Of a stretch of 64,000 nucleotides of DNA, positions 10,140 to 21,400 are shown in pieces. Made by a program: the position numbers and the translations under genes. Position 1 is the first letter of the stretch. Each line of letters starts with the position of its first letter. This DNA comes from Nymphaea colorata (lineage: Eukaryota; Streptophyta; Magnoliopsida; Nymphaeales; Nymphaeaceae): NCBI RefSeq assembly GCF_008831285.2, contig NW_022204507.1, forward strand, positions 5,910,174-5,974,173, written 5' to 3'. Below the pieces are notes generated by a model. That model was not told where the DNA came from and did no database searches. It saw nothing but the letters and a program-made list of their open reading frames with translations.

Positions 10140-13130
10140 TAGAGCCTAAATCTTTCCATGGTGGCAATTGTTTCAAGGACCTTGAGAAATATCTTTGAGA
10201 CATCGAGCAGTATTTCAAAGCTGCTCATACCAAAAAGGATGATAAAGTCACTGTCGTGGCCATGTATTTGCACAGTAGTGCCAAATTGTGGTGGCGGACG
10301 AAGCTGGAAGAGGATAGTCACACAGGTAAGGTGCCTATCTCTACTTGGGCCAAAATGAAGCACGAACTTATGTATCAATTTCTGCCTTCGAATGTTGCAT
10401 GGATTGCTCGAGAAGGTCTGCAACAGCTTAAGCAGACTGGGGCCATTCGGGTTTATGTCAAGGCATTTTCTTCATTAATGCTTGACATAAAGAACATGGC
10501 GGAAGAAAACAAGCTATTTTACTTTATGAGTGGTCTTCAGTCGTGGGCTCAAACTCAAATCTGTCGGCAAGAAGTAAAAGAATTGCATTCTGCCTTACCA
10601 ATAGCAGATCGTCTCTTAGATTTTTGTGTGCAGTTCAGTGACGAAACATCTAAGAATTGGCCATAAAAGCGGTACAAGTCGGCCAAAGCAAAATATGGTG
10701 GTAAGAAGAAGGAGGGCCTAAGAGACATACCCTACAAATCTTCAAACTATTCCAGGTACTTCATTTGCAATGGCCCTCACCGTGCACGAAATTGCCCTCA
10801 CAGGAAGCACATGAATGCGGTCGTCCAGTAGCCCGATGATGAGTCAAGAGCACTCACCATTGGATCTCTGAAATGCATGAACGCTCTTGAACAGGTGAAC
10901 ACTCTATGCCAGCCTCTTGAGAATACGGCCTTAAGTCCTAGGTTGTTGTATGTTGAGGTCCGGCTGAATAAAGTTCTCACTCATACCTTGGTGGACACAT
11001 GAGTGACCCACAATTTTGTGGCTAGTTGTCTGGTGGAGCTTTCGGCCTTATGGTGAAGCCGAATGCCAGCCACGTGAAAGCCACTAATGTTGTCCCTTTA
11101 GTGACAAACGGTGAAGCGTAAGCTGCTAGGAAGGAAGTCGGGCCTTGGTTGGGTAAGTGTAACTTCACGGTCTGCACACTAGATGATTTTGATGAGATGA
11201 TGGGCATGGATTTCCTAACCCAATCCAAGGTGACAATCTAACCGCATCTAAAGTCATTAATGATTTCAAATGAGAAGATGCCATGCCTGGTTCTGTTGGT
11301 GTTAGGCAGGGCTACTATAAAAGCTATCTTGTCCTTACAACTCAATGATAGATTGAGGCATGGAGAGCTGACTTTCTTGCTACATTGAAGGAAGTCAGCC
11401 CGGACCAAAAGCAAGGTAATGCTCCTGCGTTAGTATAGGAACTACTTGGCAGATTCTCTAATGTTGTGCCACGAGAAATGCCGAAGGATTTGCTGTCAAG
11501 AAGCAACATGGACCATGAAATAGAATTGGTACCAAGCGTTCAGTCTCCTGCCCAAGCTCCATATTGGATGTTCCCCCAGATTAGCTAAACTATGATGGCA
11601 ACTGAACGAATTGCTAGAATTGGTTACATCCAACCATCCAAGGCCCCTTATGAAGAGCCAATCATGTTCCAACATAAGAAGGATGTTTCCCTTCGGATGT
11701 GTGTGGACTACAAAGCTTTGAACAAGCTCACTATGAAGAACAAGTAACTTGTGCCTCGAGTGGAAGACTTGTTTGATCAACCAATTAATTCCCAGATCTT
11801 CACTAAGTTAGATCTACGGTCTGGGTATTATCAAGTGAGGATTGCTAAAAGGGATGAGCAGAAAAAGGCATGTATTACTCGCTATCTTTTGTTAGAGTAA
11901 CTTATAATGTTTTGGGCTTTGTAATGCACCGACTACATTTTGTAATTTAATGAATAATGTGTTTCACCTTTACATCGATGATTTTGTGGTGATGCATTTG
12001 GACGACATTGTGATTTATAGTCTATTCATAGAGTCCCACGTCAAACACTTAGAGTTGGTGTTCTCTAAATTGCGAGAAAATAAGTTGTATTTGAAGCCAA
12101 AGAAGTGCATATTCGCTCAGCCATGGGTCCCTTTCTTAGGCCACTTTGTCAGCCATGGAAAGGTAGAGATGGATTCCCAAAAATTTCAGGCCATCCTTGA
12201 CTAGCCAGCCCCTACAAATGTGCCAGCACTTTGGTCTTTCTTGGGCCTGGCTAATTATTATCGCTGCTTCATTGAGGGATACTCAAGAGTCACGGTACCC
12301 TTGGCGGACTTGTTGAAGAAGAATCGGATGTGGGATTCGTCATCAGAATGTGCTGATGCCTTTCGACTGCTCAAGGCAAAATTGAGTAGTGAGCCGGTTT
12401 TGTGGCTGCCTGATTACACTCTGCCATTTGAGGTGGAGACTAATGCTTCCAACCAAGCATTGGGCAATGTCTTGATGCAAGATGGACATCTGGTATGAAA
12501 GTCGGAAGCTGTGAGACATAAAACGACGATGCAAGTCCTATAAAAAGAAAATGACGACAGTAGTTCATTATCTAAGGTTTTGGAGACATCATCTGTTGGG
12601 CGGCATTTCAAAGTAATGACCATCAATATGGTGAATAGCTATTTTTTGTCACAGAAGCAGCTGAATGCCAAACAAGCATGTTGGGAAGATTTTCTACCAG
12701 AGTTTGACATGGATATAGTGCATAGGTCTGGTAAAGCTAATCAGATTTCCAACGCACTAAGCCGAGGGGTGCAGGTAGAGGTCTGCACCGTGTCTGCGAT
12801 GACTCAAGTGTCTCGGTACTTGATGCAAAGGATTCGGCAGGGTACGACCACTGAATCATCAGTGGCCCACCTCCTTGAATTGGTGAAAGAAGGCATGTGT
12901 CATTGATTTTAACTACAAGATGAGATCTTATTCACAAAAAAGAATCGTATGTACGTCCCTTCATCAGGTGGGATTAAGAAGGAACTCTTGAAGGAGATGC
13001 ATGATAACCCTTGAGCTAGCCATCCTAGTCAAGACCGCACACTGGCCTTGATTGCTCATGCTTCTACTGGCCAAAGATGGAAGCAGCCATAGAGCATTAT
13101 GCTCAGACTTGGCTAAGATATCAGAGAATC
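10140..13130 (+). pseudogene. Ty3/gypsy gag-pol polyprotein, dead
   Basis: Gag lies at about 10140-10665 (contains SSAKLWWRTKLEED). A zinc knuckle follows near 10755-10795 with the first Cys replaced by Tyr (RYFICNGPHRARNC). The protease motif near 10990 reads DT-stop-VTHNF where DTGATHNF is expected. RT spans about 11640-12210, with MCVDYKALNKLT, FTKLDLRSGYYQV and the active site as VVMHLDDIVIYS instead of the usual YLDD. RNase H follows at 12400-12900, with ETNAS where TDAS is usual. The integrase zinc finger ends at 13080-13125, where CxxC has become WLRY. Frameshifts and stops are frequent. The integrase core and everything up to the LTR is deleted. It is the Ty3 type by domain order; I do not assign a clade. 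Confidence 0.88.
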
Positions 13131-13137
13131 AATATCA

Positions 13138-13831
13138 AGCCACAACTCGACAACATGAGGCCATATCACGACAGCAGCCGGCAGTTTGAAATTTATGGTA
13201 GCCGAGATGTCTTTGGTGTTTTTTCCATACAGGACAAGCGATCACCCACAACACCTATATAGGGAACATTGTCAGTTGAAGGGCACCGGCCCCTCAACAC
13301 ATGGCCACTGAGAAAAGGCTAGGACACTTGGTAGCATTGGATGGCATGAATTCAAATATGGTGCCTTGGAGGTAATGGATTTGGTTAGGTGGTAGTTAGG
13401 CAGCAATGCCAGGCTGCGCCTAGCAGTTGCAGGACTTGGGAACAGATGTCAGATAATGGCCTCACTGCCACGCGGTCTACAGGCAGCAATGCGCTTGGCC
13501 AACTGCTGGCCAGTGTGGGCAGCAGTTCCTAGACAGGTGGCGAAACGGCGGTTTGAGCCTGTAGCCACATTTGAATCTTGACAGGATATTGTTGCTGCCT
13601 TGGTTTTGAATTCAAACAATGTAATAGCTCTAGCCGGATACTTAAGCCGAGCCAAGCAGTGTAGATAGAAGGCACATGTAATTGTTTTGATAGTCTTGTA
13701 AGTTTTTCTTGATAAGAAAAGACTAAGTCCTTGATTTCAGGTAAAGCTGGTTGTCCCTTGTTCCTTTGGGTTTTATAGGTGGTGATTTGGCTGGTAAGTC
13801 TAGGCCACAGATTTATGCCATCCCTATAACG
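13138..13831 (+). repeat. 3' LTR of the Ty3 element, 5' truncated
   Basis: This matches 9127-9829 and ends CTATAACG just before ATATC. The first ~100 bp of the LTR and the polypurine tract are missing because the integrase coding sequence is joined directly to it. Confidence 0.85.
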
Positions 13832-14003
13832 ATATCCATCCCCTCCCTTTGAACACCTTCAACATGTAATTAATTAGGTCCATGCATCTTATTTAATCCA
13901 TTAAACATATAGTTAAAATTTAATTTGACAAAATAAAAAAGAAGCCGTAGAAACCTTTTTCAAAAACCTTTATCAGCTGAATAAAGATTTGGCATATATC
14001 ACA

Positions 14004-14310
14004 GTGAAACTGGTTATATAGACCATCCCTGTATATGAAATTTCATGTGCCATATTAGTAAAGAAAAACACTCATGAATAATACAAAAAGAGCTAATTTG
14101 TAGGGACAAAAAAGAGAATTGTTAAAAGAAGATTTGGGGATTGGATAAAGGTAAAATTTGTCTATCTATATATACATATCGTTATGACCAATATACCTCT
14201 CTAAGTAGTAAAAAAGTGCTTTTGTTTTTTGTGTCGCTCATAGCATTATTTCATTGTTTCTTAAATATTTTTTTTATCTCATAAATATTTTACTATCTCA
14301 TCAACCTCTT
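14004..14310 (+). repeat. MULE left terminal repeat (copy D)
   Basis: The terminal block (14004-14215, with CGTTATGACCAATATACC) is followed by a short, eroded array of TTATTTCAT/TATCTCATAAAT motifs to about 14310. It is the inverse counterpart of 1440-1902. Confidence 0.7.
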
Positions 14311-15172
14311 GTCTCGAACATTAACTCGAAAGCTGAATCAACGCCCAGGTGGGTTGAAGGTGAATCACTTGGTGTATTTAACAGACACTAAGGTCCCTCG
14401 ATTGATTGTGAGAATGAAGCGAGAAATTTTTATGTGAGGTGTTGTTAACCAAAAATACCCCTTAGTGCTGCAACATGGCTTTTTGAAAAGAGCGAGTCCC
14501 CAGGTGGACGGTGGGAATGATGTGAGAAGTTCGTATATGGAAAAGGAAATGGAAGAGTATCACTCGTGGAGTTGAGGCTTCTCCATAATGTTTCAAACTT
14601 TCATATCCGCAAAGGGAGCTGTTGGTCATAGGCAACAATTATCCTCATCGTCGGAGCGGTTTTCATCATCGGTCGAAGAATGCCAGTTGGAGCAACCTTA
14701 AGGTTGTCCATTGGAATGAGCGCAGGTTCTACCAGGTTCGCTTCTTCTAGAGGGAGTTATCGTTCGCAGGGTTCTTTTATCATCCTCGTCGGTGAAAGTT
14801 ACTGTCGTTGGCTGAAGAGCATTGATCGAAGCAAGCGTAAGGATGATTGCTGGATCGATTATCCTCGTTGGTGACAGATATAGTTTATTATGTCTAGGTT
14901 GGTATCGCGCTTTTGTTAGTTCATACATTGTAGAAGAGAAACAAAAGGGCGTGAGATAATGAAATAATAACTCGTGCACATATTATAGAAGAGAAATAGA
15001 AGGAAGTGAGATAATGAAATAACAACATTATTTCATATACTTCTATTTCTCATATTTGTATATACACACTTTGTTATTTTAATGTCTTCTATATGTTCGT
15101 TTATCTATGGCTCTATATATGTTGTTATTTCACTACTTTATACGTGTCTTTTTTGCTTCTTGTAGATCAATG
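14311..15172 (+). other. 5' part of the PMD unit and an ~780-bp stretch absent from copy A
   Basis: 14311-14625 still matches copy A in reverse (GGTTGAAGGTGAATC, TGGCTTTTTGAAAAGA). From about 14625 to 15405 copy D has extra sequence that copy A lacks. It includes loosely repeated TCATCCTCGTCGG-like words (14640-14875) and two GTGAGATAATGAAATAA motifs (14944, 15008). No product is recognised. Confidence 0.4.
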
Positions 15173-16345
15173 ATGTCTACTTTAATTAATACGGAAGAAT
15201 ATAACACCGAATATCAATTGTTCGACGGCAAATTGGGTAAAGTTGACATACACGGTACACCAAATCTGAAGAACTTTGAAAACGTTGAATGATAGAAGTG
15301 TGATGTTTTGGTAGAATGGAAAGAGGATGAAGTTGTCATTGTAGCATAATGTATGTCACATGAGGTGGAGCAGGTTGTGGAGAAGGAGAAGGAAGGCATG
15401 AAAGAAAATAAGGACGAGGAGGTGGCGAAAACGAATGGACAGGCCATAGAGTAAGTGAATGCAGGAGTCAGGAATTTGAGCAAGAGGGGGTGGTGGAAAA
15501 AAAGAGACAAGCTACAGAGACAAACAACACAAGGGATAGGGCATTTGAGCAAGAGGAGGTAGCAGAAACAAAGGGACAGGCTCTAGAAACAGAGAATGCA
15601 AGGGAGAAAGAATTTGAACACCAAGTGGTGTCAGAAATGGAGGGCCAGGCCACAGAGAATGCAGAAAAGAAAGATAATGGGGAGCAGAAACCACTGCTTG
15701 ATGAACTAGAGGGATTAGTGTTAGATGTGCATATTGTACCTGCACTAAAATTAGAGTTTCTAAGCGCAGGACAAAGCCTGATTCAAATTTAGAGGTGGCG
15801 AAGATAGTTGGGAAGAAAAGGAGGCAATTGTATGACGTCAATGTAGGTAATGTATGTTGTTTATTCAAGTATTTGTAATTAAAGTTTTGGTACTAGATAA
15901 TATCTTTGACACTGGTATTTCTATTGCACAAATGTAGGCACTGCCAATGGCATTCAGTCATTGATTGATATGAAGTTTAGTCAGACTCTCGAAAGCAGAG
16001 ATTGGAGAGAATGCAAGTTTTGTTCTATGGCGCAATGGAACTCCAATTGGGGCCTTTGTACACCATGGCACAGAAGTGGAATTCTCGGACAAACGCATTT
16101 GTGTTTGATGGATTTGAGATGATGACCACCCTAGAAGATGTTGTTAGGCTGTTGCATTTGAGAACACATGAAAACCTAGGCTTGGGATGTTCAGGTACAG
16201 CTTGATAGGGAAGAGCAATGACTTTTTATGGTTGACAGATTTGGAGTTTAAGAAAGTTGTGGCCTTTGGAGGAAAGTCGATGTCATCATTTGTTTGAGCT
16301 ATAGAATAAATGGCAGCATGCAAAGCAAGATGCACATAGCAAAAC
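15173..16345 (+). pseudogene. Plant mobile domain (PMD) gene, broken
   Basis: The N-terminal part (15405-15790) is Glu/Lys-rich and built of four ~23-residue repeats, followed by LVLDVHIVPALK, which matches copy A. The PMD core lies at about 15955-16340, in two frames: NGTPIGAFVHHGTEVEF in one, then FDGFEMMTTLEDVVRLL in the next. The TLEDV.RLL stretch after an aromatic-rich start is the hallmark of the PMD family. Stops occur at 15292, 15453 and 15791. The end is abrupt: homology with copy A stops near 16345, where the coding strand switches to the FAR1-type gene. Confidence 0.65.
15417..15690 (+). repeat. 69-bp tandem repeat, four units, coding for Glu-rich 23-mers
   Basis: Units start at about 15422, 15490, 15559 and 15628. 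Each encodes a version of EVAETKGQALE(T). The period is 69 bp (68 for the first), so the frame is kept in the last three. Copy A has only one unit. Confidence 0.8.
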
Positions 16346-17477
16346 TCTCCTTACAACCAATCTTCTGATTCGTTACATGCCATATGTTATTCACCGCGTT
16401 TTGGAATATATGCCATAAACACAAATGATGACGTGCCTTTTGCCATACGTGGGAGACTACAACTGCTAATGCACTGTCACCATTCATCAATACAACTTTG
16501 GGGTGCTTCCCATTCATGGCTTCGGTGAGTACCTTGAACAACCACTCAAATGCCTCAGTAGTCTGATACTAGTAGGATGCTCTTCCGAAAAGGCCACCCG
16601 TGAGCATTGGCACATCACTGAAGCATCTATAATCTAACCAAGACCCTTGAATATGCATAGAAGAGATTTGTAGCATAACCATCCCCATCTGAATGGTGTT
16701 GTAGAAACTTGTACCTTTACTTAATTTTTCATGAGTAGATTCAACTAATGCCATAATTTTTCCTCCTTTCATCAATTCTATCTTCTTTCTCCTTAAGTTG
16801 TTTGTATGATCCATGCGAGCGAATGGAACATTATCATGACCGCTTTCTACTTTAACAAATAGGTCATATGGTTTCCTTAGTGGTATAACTGCACGATCAG
16901 CCAACTCACTTACTTCAGCATATGATGATGTCAATTTGTGATGCAACTTAACATGCAGTTCGTGTGAGAATGTGCCAATGGATGCTTGTGTTCAATTGTC
17001 ACTACGTGAATACAATATTTTTTATGTGGATGCCCTCCCACCTCAACTAGACCTTGTATAAATCCTGTGCTTAGTTACATATGGGGCTGATCTCTTCCAT
17101 CAATCTTTCAAACATACATATGACCATTTCACAACTATGACATCTGTGTGTCTCTTTATCCTACCCTTCCATACATTAAGTCCATGGAGAAAAGCATAAT
17201 AATTGTAGAGGCTATATGTTGCATCCTCCGTCTCAAACTCTATTTCTAAAGTAGGAGCACATCCTTCAGGATCTTCCATCTCAGACTTCATTCCTATAGC
17301 AGGAAACTCCAATTCTACTGCAAGACAATGTTCTTTGAGATCCTCCATCTCAAACTCCATTCCTACAGAAGGAATACATTCTTTGGTATACTTTATTTGC
17401 TTGCAAAGGGACCCAATCTTTTGGTTGTCGTCATTTGATGATGTAGATATTTCATACACCATGCCATTTGCCTGCAT
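16300..17477 (-). pseudogene. FAR1/FHY3-type MULE transposase, broken
   Basis: Read on the minus strand: residues from 17477-17100 form a FAR1 DNA-binding domain start (VGMEFEMED, then YSLYNYYAFLHGL). 17060-16570, after a frame change, contains the C-terminal part of that domain (IEHKHPLAHSHELH) and the linker to the catalytic region. 16560-16299 contains the MULE transposase part (FKVLTEAMNGKHPKVV, LCLWHIFQNAVNNIWH). The stretch carrying the first catalytic Asp is apparently deleted: DVPMLTG runs straight into GLFGRASY where about 20 residues are expected. The second motif reads NGD where TD is usual. A splice acceptor (TTTATGCAG) lies just upstream of 17477. It ends where PMD homology starts. 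Confidence 0.75.
17205..17385 (-). repeat. Triplicated GMEFEMED segment in the FAR1-type domain
   Basis: On the minus strand the start motif of the FAR1 domain occurs three times in a row: VGMEFEMED, IGMKSEMED and LEIEFETED, separated by related Cys- and Pro-containing linkers. Only the last is followed by the rest of the domain. Confidence 0.65.
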
Positions 17478-18460
17478 AAAGTAGATCGATCAAATAACGT
17501 TTTAACATATTCACGCATAAATACCTTCCATCAAATAACATTCAACATTATTTCATCACAAAGTTCAACGATCAATAACGAACGTTATCTCATGCCGTTT
17601 AGTTATACGTATCTCCTGTAGAAGTGTTGTTATATCTTTCTCTAGTTACCATTCCTGCCCTTCTCGGTAGATCTGTTATTATCTCATTATTTCATAACCA
17701 TTCCTTTTGTAATGTGATTACGTTATTTTGTCTTTGTTTACTTATTGCTTACTTTGTACACGTGCCTTCTCTCATTTTGTCAATCAATAACAGGAGGAAT
17801 GATTATAAAATAATGAGATAAATTGGGATGCAAAAACAACCCCTGAATTCGTTCTCTCACACATTCATTATGTTACAAATTCGTTATCTCACGCAAACTA
17901 TACAAACACGTTACATCGTAACATTGTCTACCACCTAAACTAGGATGCATTCACTATTTTGTCTGTAACATTATCTACCACATGAATTGAGATGTAATGT
18001 TACCTGTTGCATCGACATTTTCTTCATTTTTCATCTCTTCATCACCTTTGCCTAAAGGTGCTGCTTCGATTTCTTTGTATGTCCAAATGTTGAAAAATAA
18101 ATCCTGTAGAAGCCATTGCCTTTGTCATTTAACGTCCACAAATAAAAAACTAGAGCGATATCGCTGTGAACTCAATCCTTTTATTCTGTTGTCATTTCTG
18201 TCATTCTGGTTTCATGGTCAATCTTTCTTTAGTGGCAACCTCTACTCCCTTTCCTTCCTTCACTGGAAACCTCTCTCTTCTTTTTTTCTCTTCCTAACTG
18301 TCTTCCTTCTTTTGGGTGAAGGAATGCATGCAGCGTGAAGGAACACAGGTTAAGTACGTATGTTGTGTCTGTGCAATGCAATGACATTCAAGTAAATATG
18401 CACATGTAGCTTTTTTTGGCACAAAGGTCATTACTGAAACCTTACATATACGTAGCAGGT
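17478..18460. other. Probable right arm of the MULE, no gene
   Basis: This holds scattered ATGAGATAA/TTATCTCAT motifs (17597, 17680, 17808, 17890) and three similar phrases around ACATTGTCTACCACCTAAACT (17921), ACATTATCTACCACATGAATT (17968) and TAATGTTACC. A frame at 17997-18338 is hydrophobic and T-rich without family features. Confidence 0.4.
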
Positions 18461-21400
18461 CCACCCCCAGCGTATACACAGGATGCGCACATAACTTGGT
18501 CTCATAACGCTGGGGGTTGTACTACATGTTTTGGGGATTATGTGCATCATTCATATTTGTTTGGATGGATCTTCACATAGAAGTGGCATTTTTCATTTTT
18601 GTGGCTTTGATTTGTGTTATTTTAATTGTTCTGATTATTTGATTACTTTGTTTATGTTGGCGTTTGAAGCTAAAAAGAAGAATGCTTTTGATGCCATTGT
18701 GACACCATTAAATACCATTAGAGATTGTTTGACAACAGTGGCGATTGTTACTATTTAATGGCAGATCTACGTTGTAGCTAGTGCAGATAATTGTCTACAC
18801 CATCCCACAAAATTAATTGAATTTACATATAGAAATTTAATTAATTTTTATTTTTTTACATATGATTGGACCTTAAAATTTGAAATTTAAACTGAGTGCC
18901 CCTTAATAAAAATATTTATGAGAGATTCATGAAACACTTGTTAATCTTTTACATGTATGTGCGCATATTCACAAGACTTTTACCGTTTGACAATTATGGT
19001 ATCGGACGATGCTGTCATTATTGGGCCGTACAATAACGACAACACTGATTAACAATGGACAACTCAAAGGTCACATGGAGTAGTACTGAAGAAAACTGCC
19101 TTACCTGCAGTCTCGGTTGATTCGATGAGGTTAAATAAGATGATTCTTTTCGGTAAAGTTGCTGCGAGAAAGATGCGATTAATGAAAGATGCATGCGAGA
19201 AACAAAGACATTTACATCATCAAATAGACATGCAAACCGTCCAGTGCTTTTTGGAAATTATCTCGACAAACTTTACCGTTCCAGGGAAACATCTGCTGGT
19301 CAGACATTTTGGTGAAATCTAATATTATAGGCCATGGCTTACTAAAAATGTATATATGGTTTTGTACATATTTCCCAAGCAGTTGTTTTTGCAAGATCTC
19401 GACTAGAATTTTGAGATCCAACTGTCTAATAAACTCAAAATATACAAAACTACTCGCGGAAGAAAAAAAATCATCAACAACATAATTGTAGATATTAAAT
19501 CTAATTGCATAAAAATAAATCCACAGCTGCATAACATCCAGAAATAGAGGATGTCATTAATGAATCACATATAGACGGTTGAAATCTGATGATCTTTCCT
19601 CATGCATATGCATGTAATGTTACCCAATAAAGCTCGTCTAGAAATGAAGTTGGACTTGCAAAAAAGCATCCAGCTCTAACAGCACACGCAAGCCAAACAA
19701 ATACTGAACTGCCGGCCATTCTGGTTCCATATATATGTGCACGCATCTACGTTGAAAGATTTTATTGCTTGATCCAAATTAACAAGAGTATGTGCTCATA
19801 GGTGATATCATGTTTAATAATTTAATAATTATATGTTAATCCAAACAAAGTATGTGTTTCCGTCTGATGCCAATATGTTTATGAATCAGCTTGAGAATTA
19901 CTGCTATATATTATATGCTTTCTATGGCTTCCTTATGCTATGTCTTGCTTGCAAATAGGCATGCGACTTTGCTAAAGAACCAAAATCCGTCTCGCCAAAG
20001 TCAACTAAAAACACAGAATTAGGCATTAACAAAAGGTGTGTGATTGCCCATGTTTTTAGTTACGGTTTCAGGGATAGGATTTTTAAGGCCGCAAGAACTT
20101 GACTATCACTCTCTTTGTCTCTCTCTCTCTCTCTCTCTCTTTGGAATTTAAAGTAAAGGTGAGTTTAGAAATACATCTTGTCATGCAACCCAAAGAAAAC
20201 AAATTTGGATCATCAGTGAAAGAACCATTCAAAATTGCAAGCTGGAATGGATGTGGGTGGTCGGCAGACGGCAAACAAGGAAACAGATTTTCTGACCCAA
20301 TTAGGCGGTGACAAGGGCTCATGATTCAATTCTAGATGATGATTGGTGATTTTTGAATACTTGGTTCTGTTTCTTTTACTTAAGAACATACTCTTCCAAA
20401 TAAATTACCGCACAAGCAAGACGTAAGCTACGATGGAAGGTATTAGTTGGTTCTGCTTATTTTCAAGAAAGGAGAGAATCAGCCTTCGTGTTGTCTTTCA
20501 ATTGCCCTACATGTTCTCCAATTCATTCTTAATGGAAGCTATGGCTTAACTTTCTTCTTTTCCTTCGTAAACATGACAATAGTTTCTTTGCATGATTAGA
20601 TGCCTTCTCTTTTTCTGAAACTTTTCAGTTCCTTTAGTTTCGCGTGCAGCTAGCGTTAACTTGCATATAATTCTTTTGAGAAGAATTGAAGATCATGGAG
20701 CTATCTAATCTCTGGTCTTAAATATTGGCACTTAATTAAGCGGTAACATATATAGTTTTCATGGCTTGCTGGGTTTCTGTAAGCTAAACAATGTAATAGA
20801 CAAAAAGCTAATTTTGTGTCCATTCAATCAAAAGAAGAGAAAAAACAGACCTTGGAGGAGCAGTTAAATGGAAATCGATTTACCTAGCTTGTTGCTCCTT
20901 TTGTTGACGAGGAATGTACATTCTCCATGAATTCATAACCACCTCTCTGTACATCTCGAACCAGACACTGCTGCCTGCTGTTTTTGTGAAACGCCATTAA
21001 TTGGTGGCCAAGCCAGAAACTGTGCTGCTAACGTGACAAAGTAACGGAAAGGATGGTGTACACTTATGTAGGCGAACTGAGAAGCCGACCTAGCCTTTTT
21101 TTTTCTCTCTTTTTTTCCTTCTGACTCTTTGGCAGAAGGGCCAATTTGTCATGATCCCCATGCGGGACATGTGGATGCGTTCGATATATCAATCTAATTT
21201 CTCTTCCTCCGTGGTGCAAAATTGTCTATGCACCTGTATTTTTTTCCCCTTTAATTTCCAAAGATTTTTCTTTCCTAATTTCAAACACCAAAGATGAAGA
21301 TCAATTGCTCGAGTGGCCTATATTCGATCTTCCAGTGTAAATCGTAAAGACGCATGGACTGCATGCTAAAAGAAGCTGGCTGTCCACCGTTTTCCTTCTC

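Larger units (their letters stand above)
9022..13831 (+). mobile_element. Ty3/gypsy LTR retrotransposon, non-functional
   Basis: A 4.8-kb element begins with TGTAAGACCC, as many plant gypsy LTRs do, and carries two direct LTR copies, a tRNA-Met-type primer site and a decayed gag-pol in the order gag, protease, RT, RNase H, integrase (the Ty3 order). The 5 bp ATATC occurs on both sides (9017-9021 and 13832-13836), which fixes both outer ends. The start of the 3' LTR and most of the integrase are missing through one internal deletion ending near 13138. Confidence 0.9.
14004..18460. mobile_element. MULE with PMD and FAR1-type genes (copy D), degenerate
   Basis: The left end (GTGAAACTGGTTATATA at 14004) is a clear copy of the terminal block at 1888-1902 in inverse orientation. 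Inside are a PMD pseudogene on the plus strand (to about 16345) and a FAR1-type transposase pseudogene on the minus strand (17477 to about 16300), meeting tail to tail. GAGATAA motifs recur near 14945, 15010, 17597, 17680 and 17808. The right end is less certain; TTACATATACGTAGC near 18445-18459 resembles TTACATATAACCAGC of copy A. MULEs normally make 9-bp target duplications, and I could not confirm one. Confidence 0.6.

Noticed and set aside
20880-21000. Single exon on the minus strand (frame with MYREVVMNSWRMYIP)
   Set aside because: Two different frames look equally plausible and no partner exons or clear acceptor could be found.
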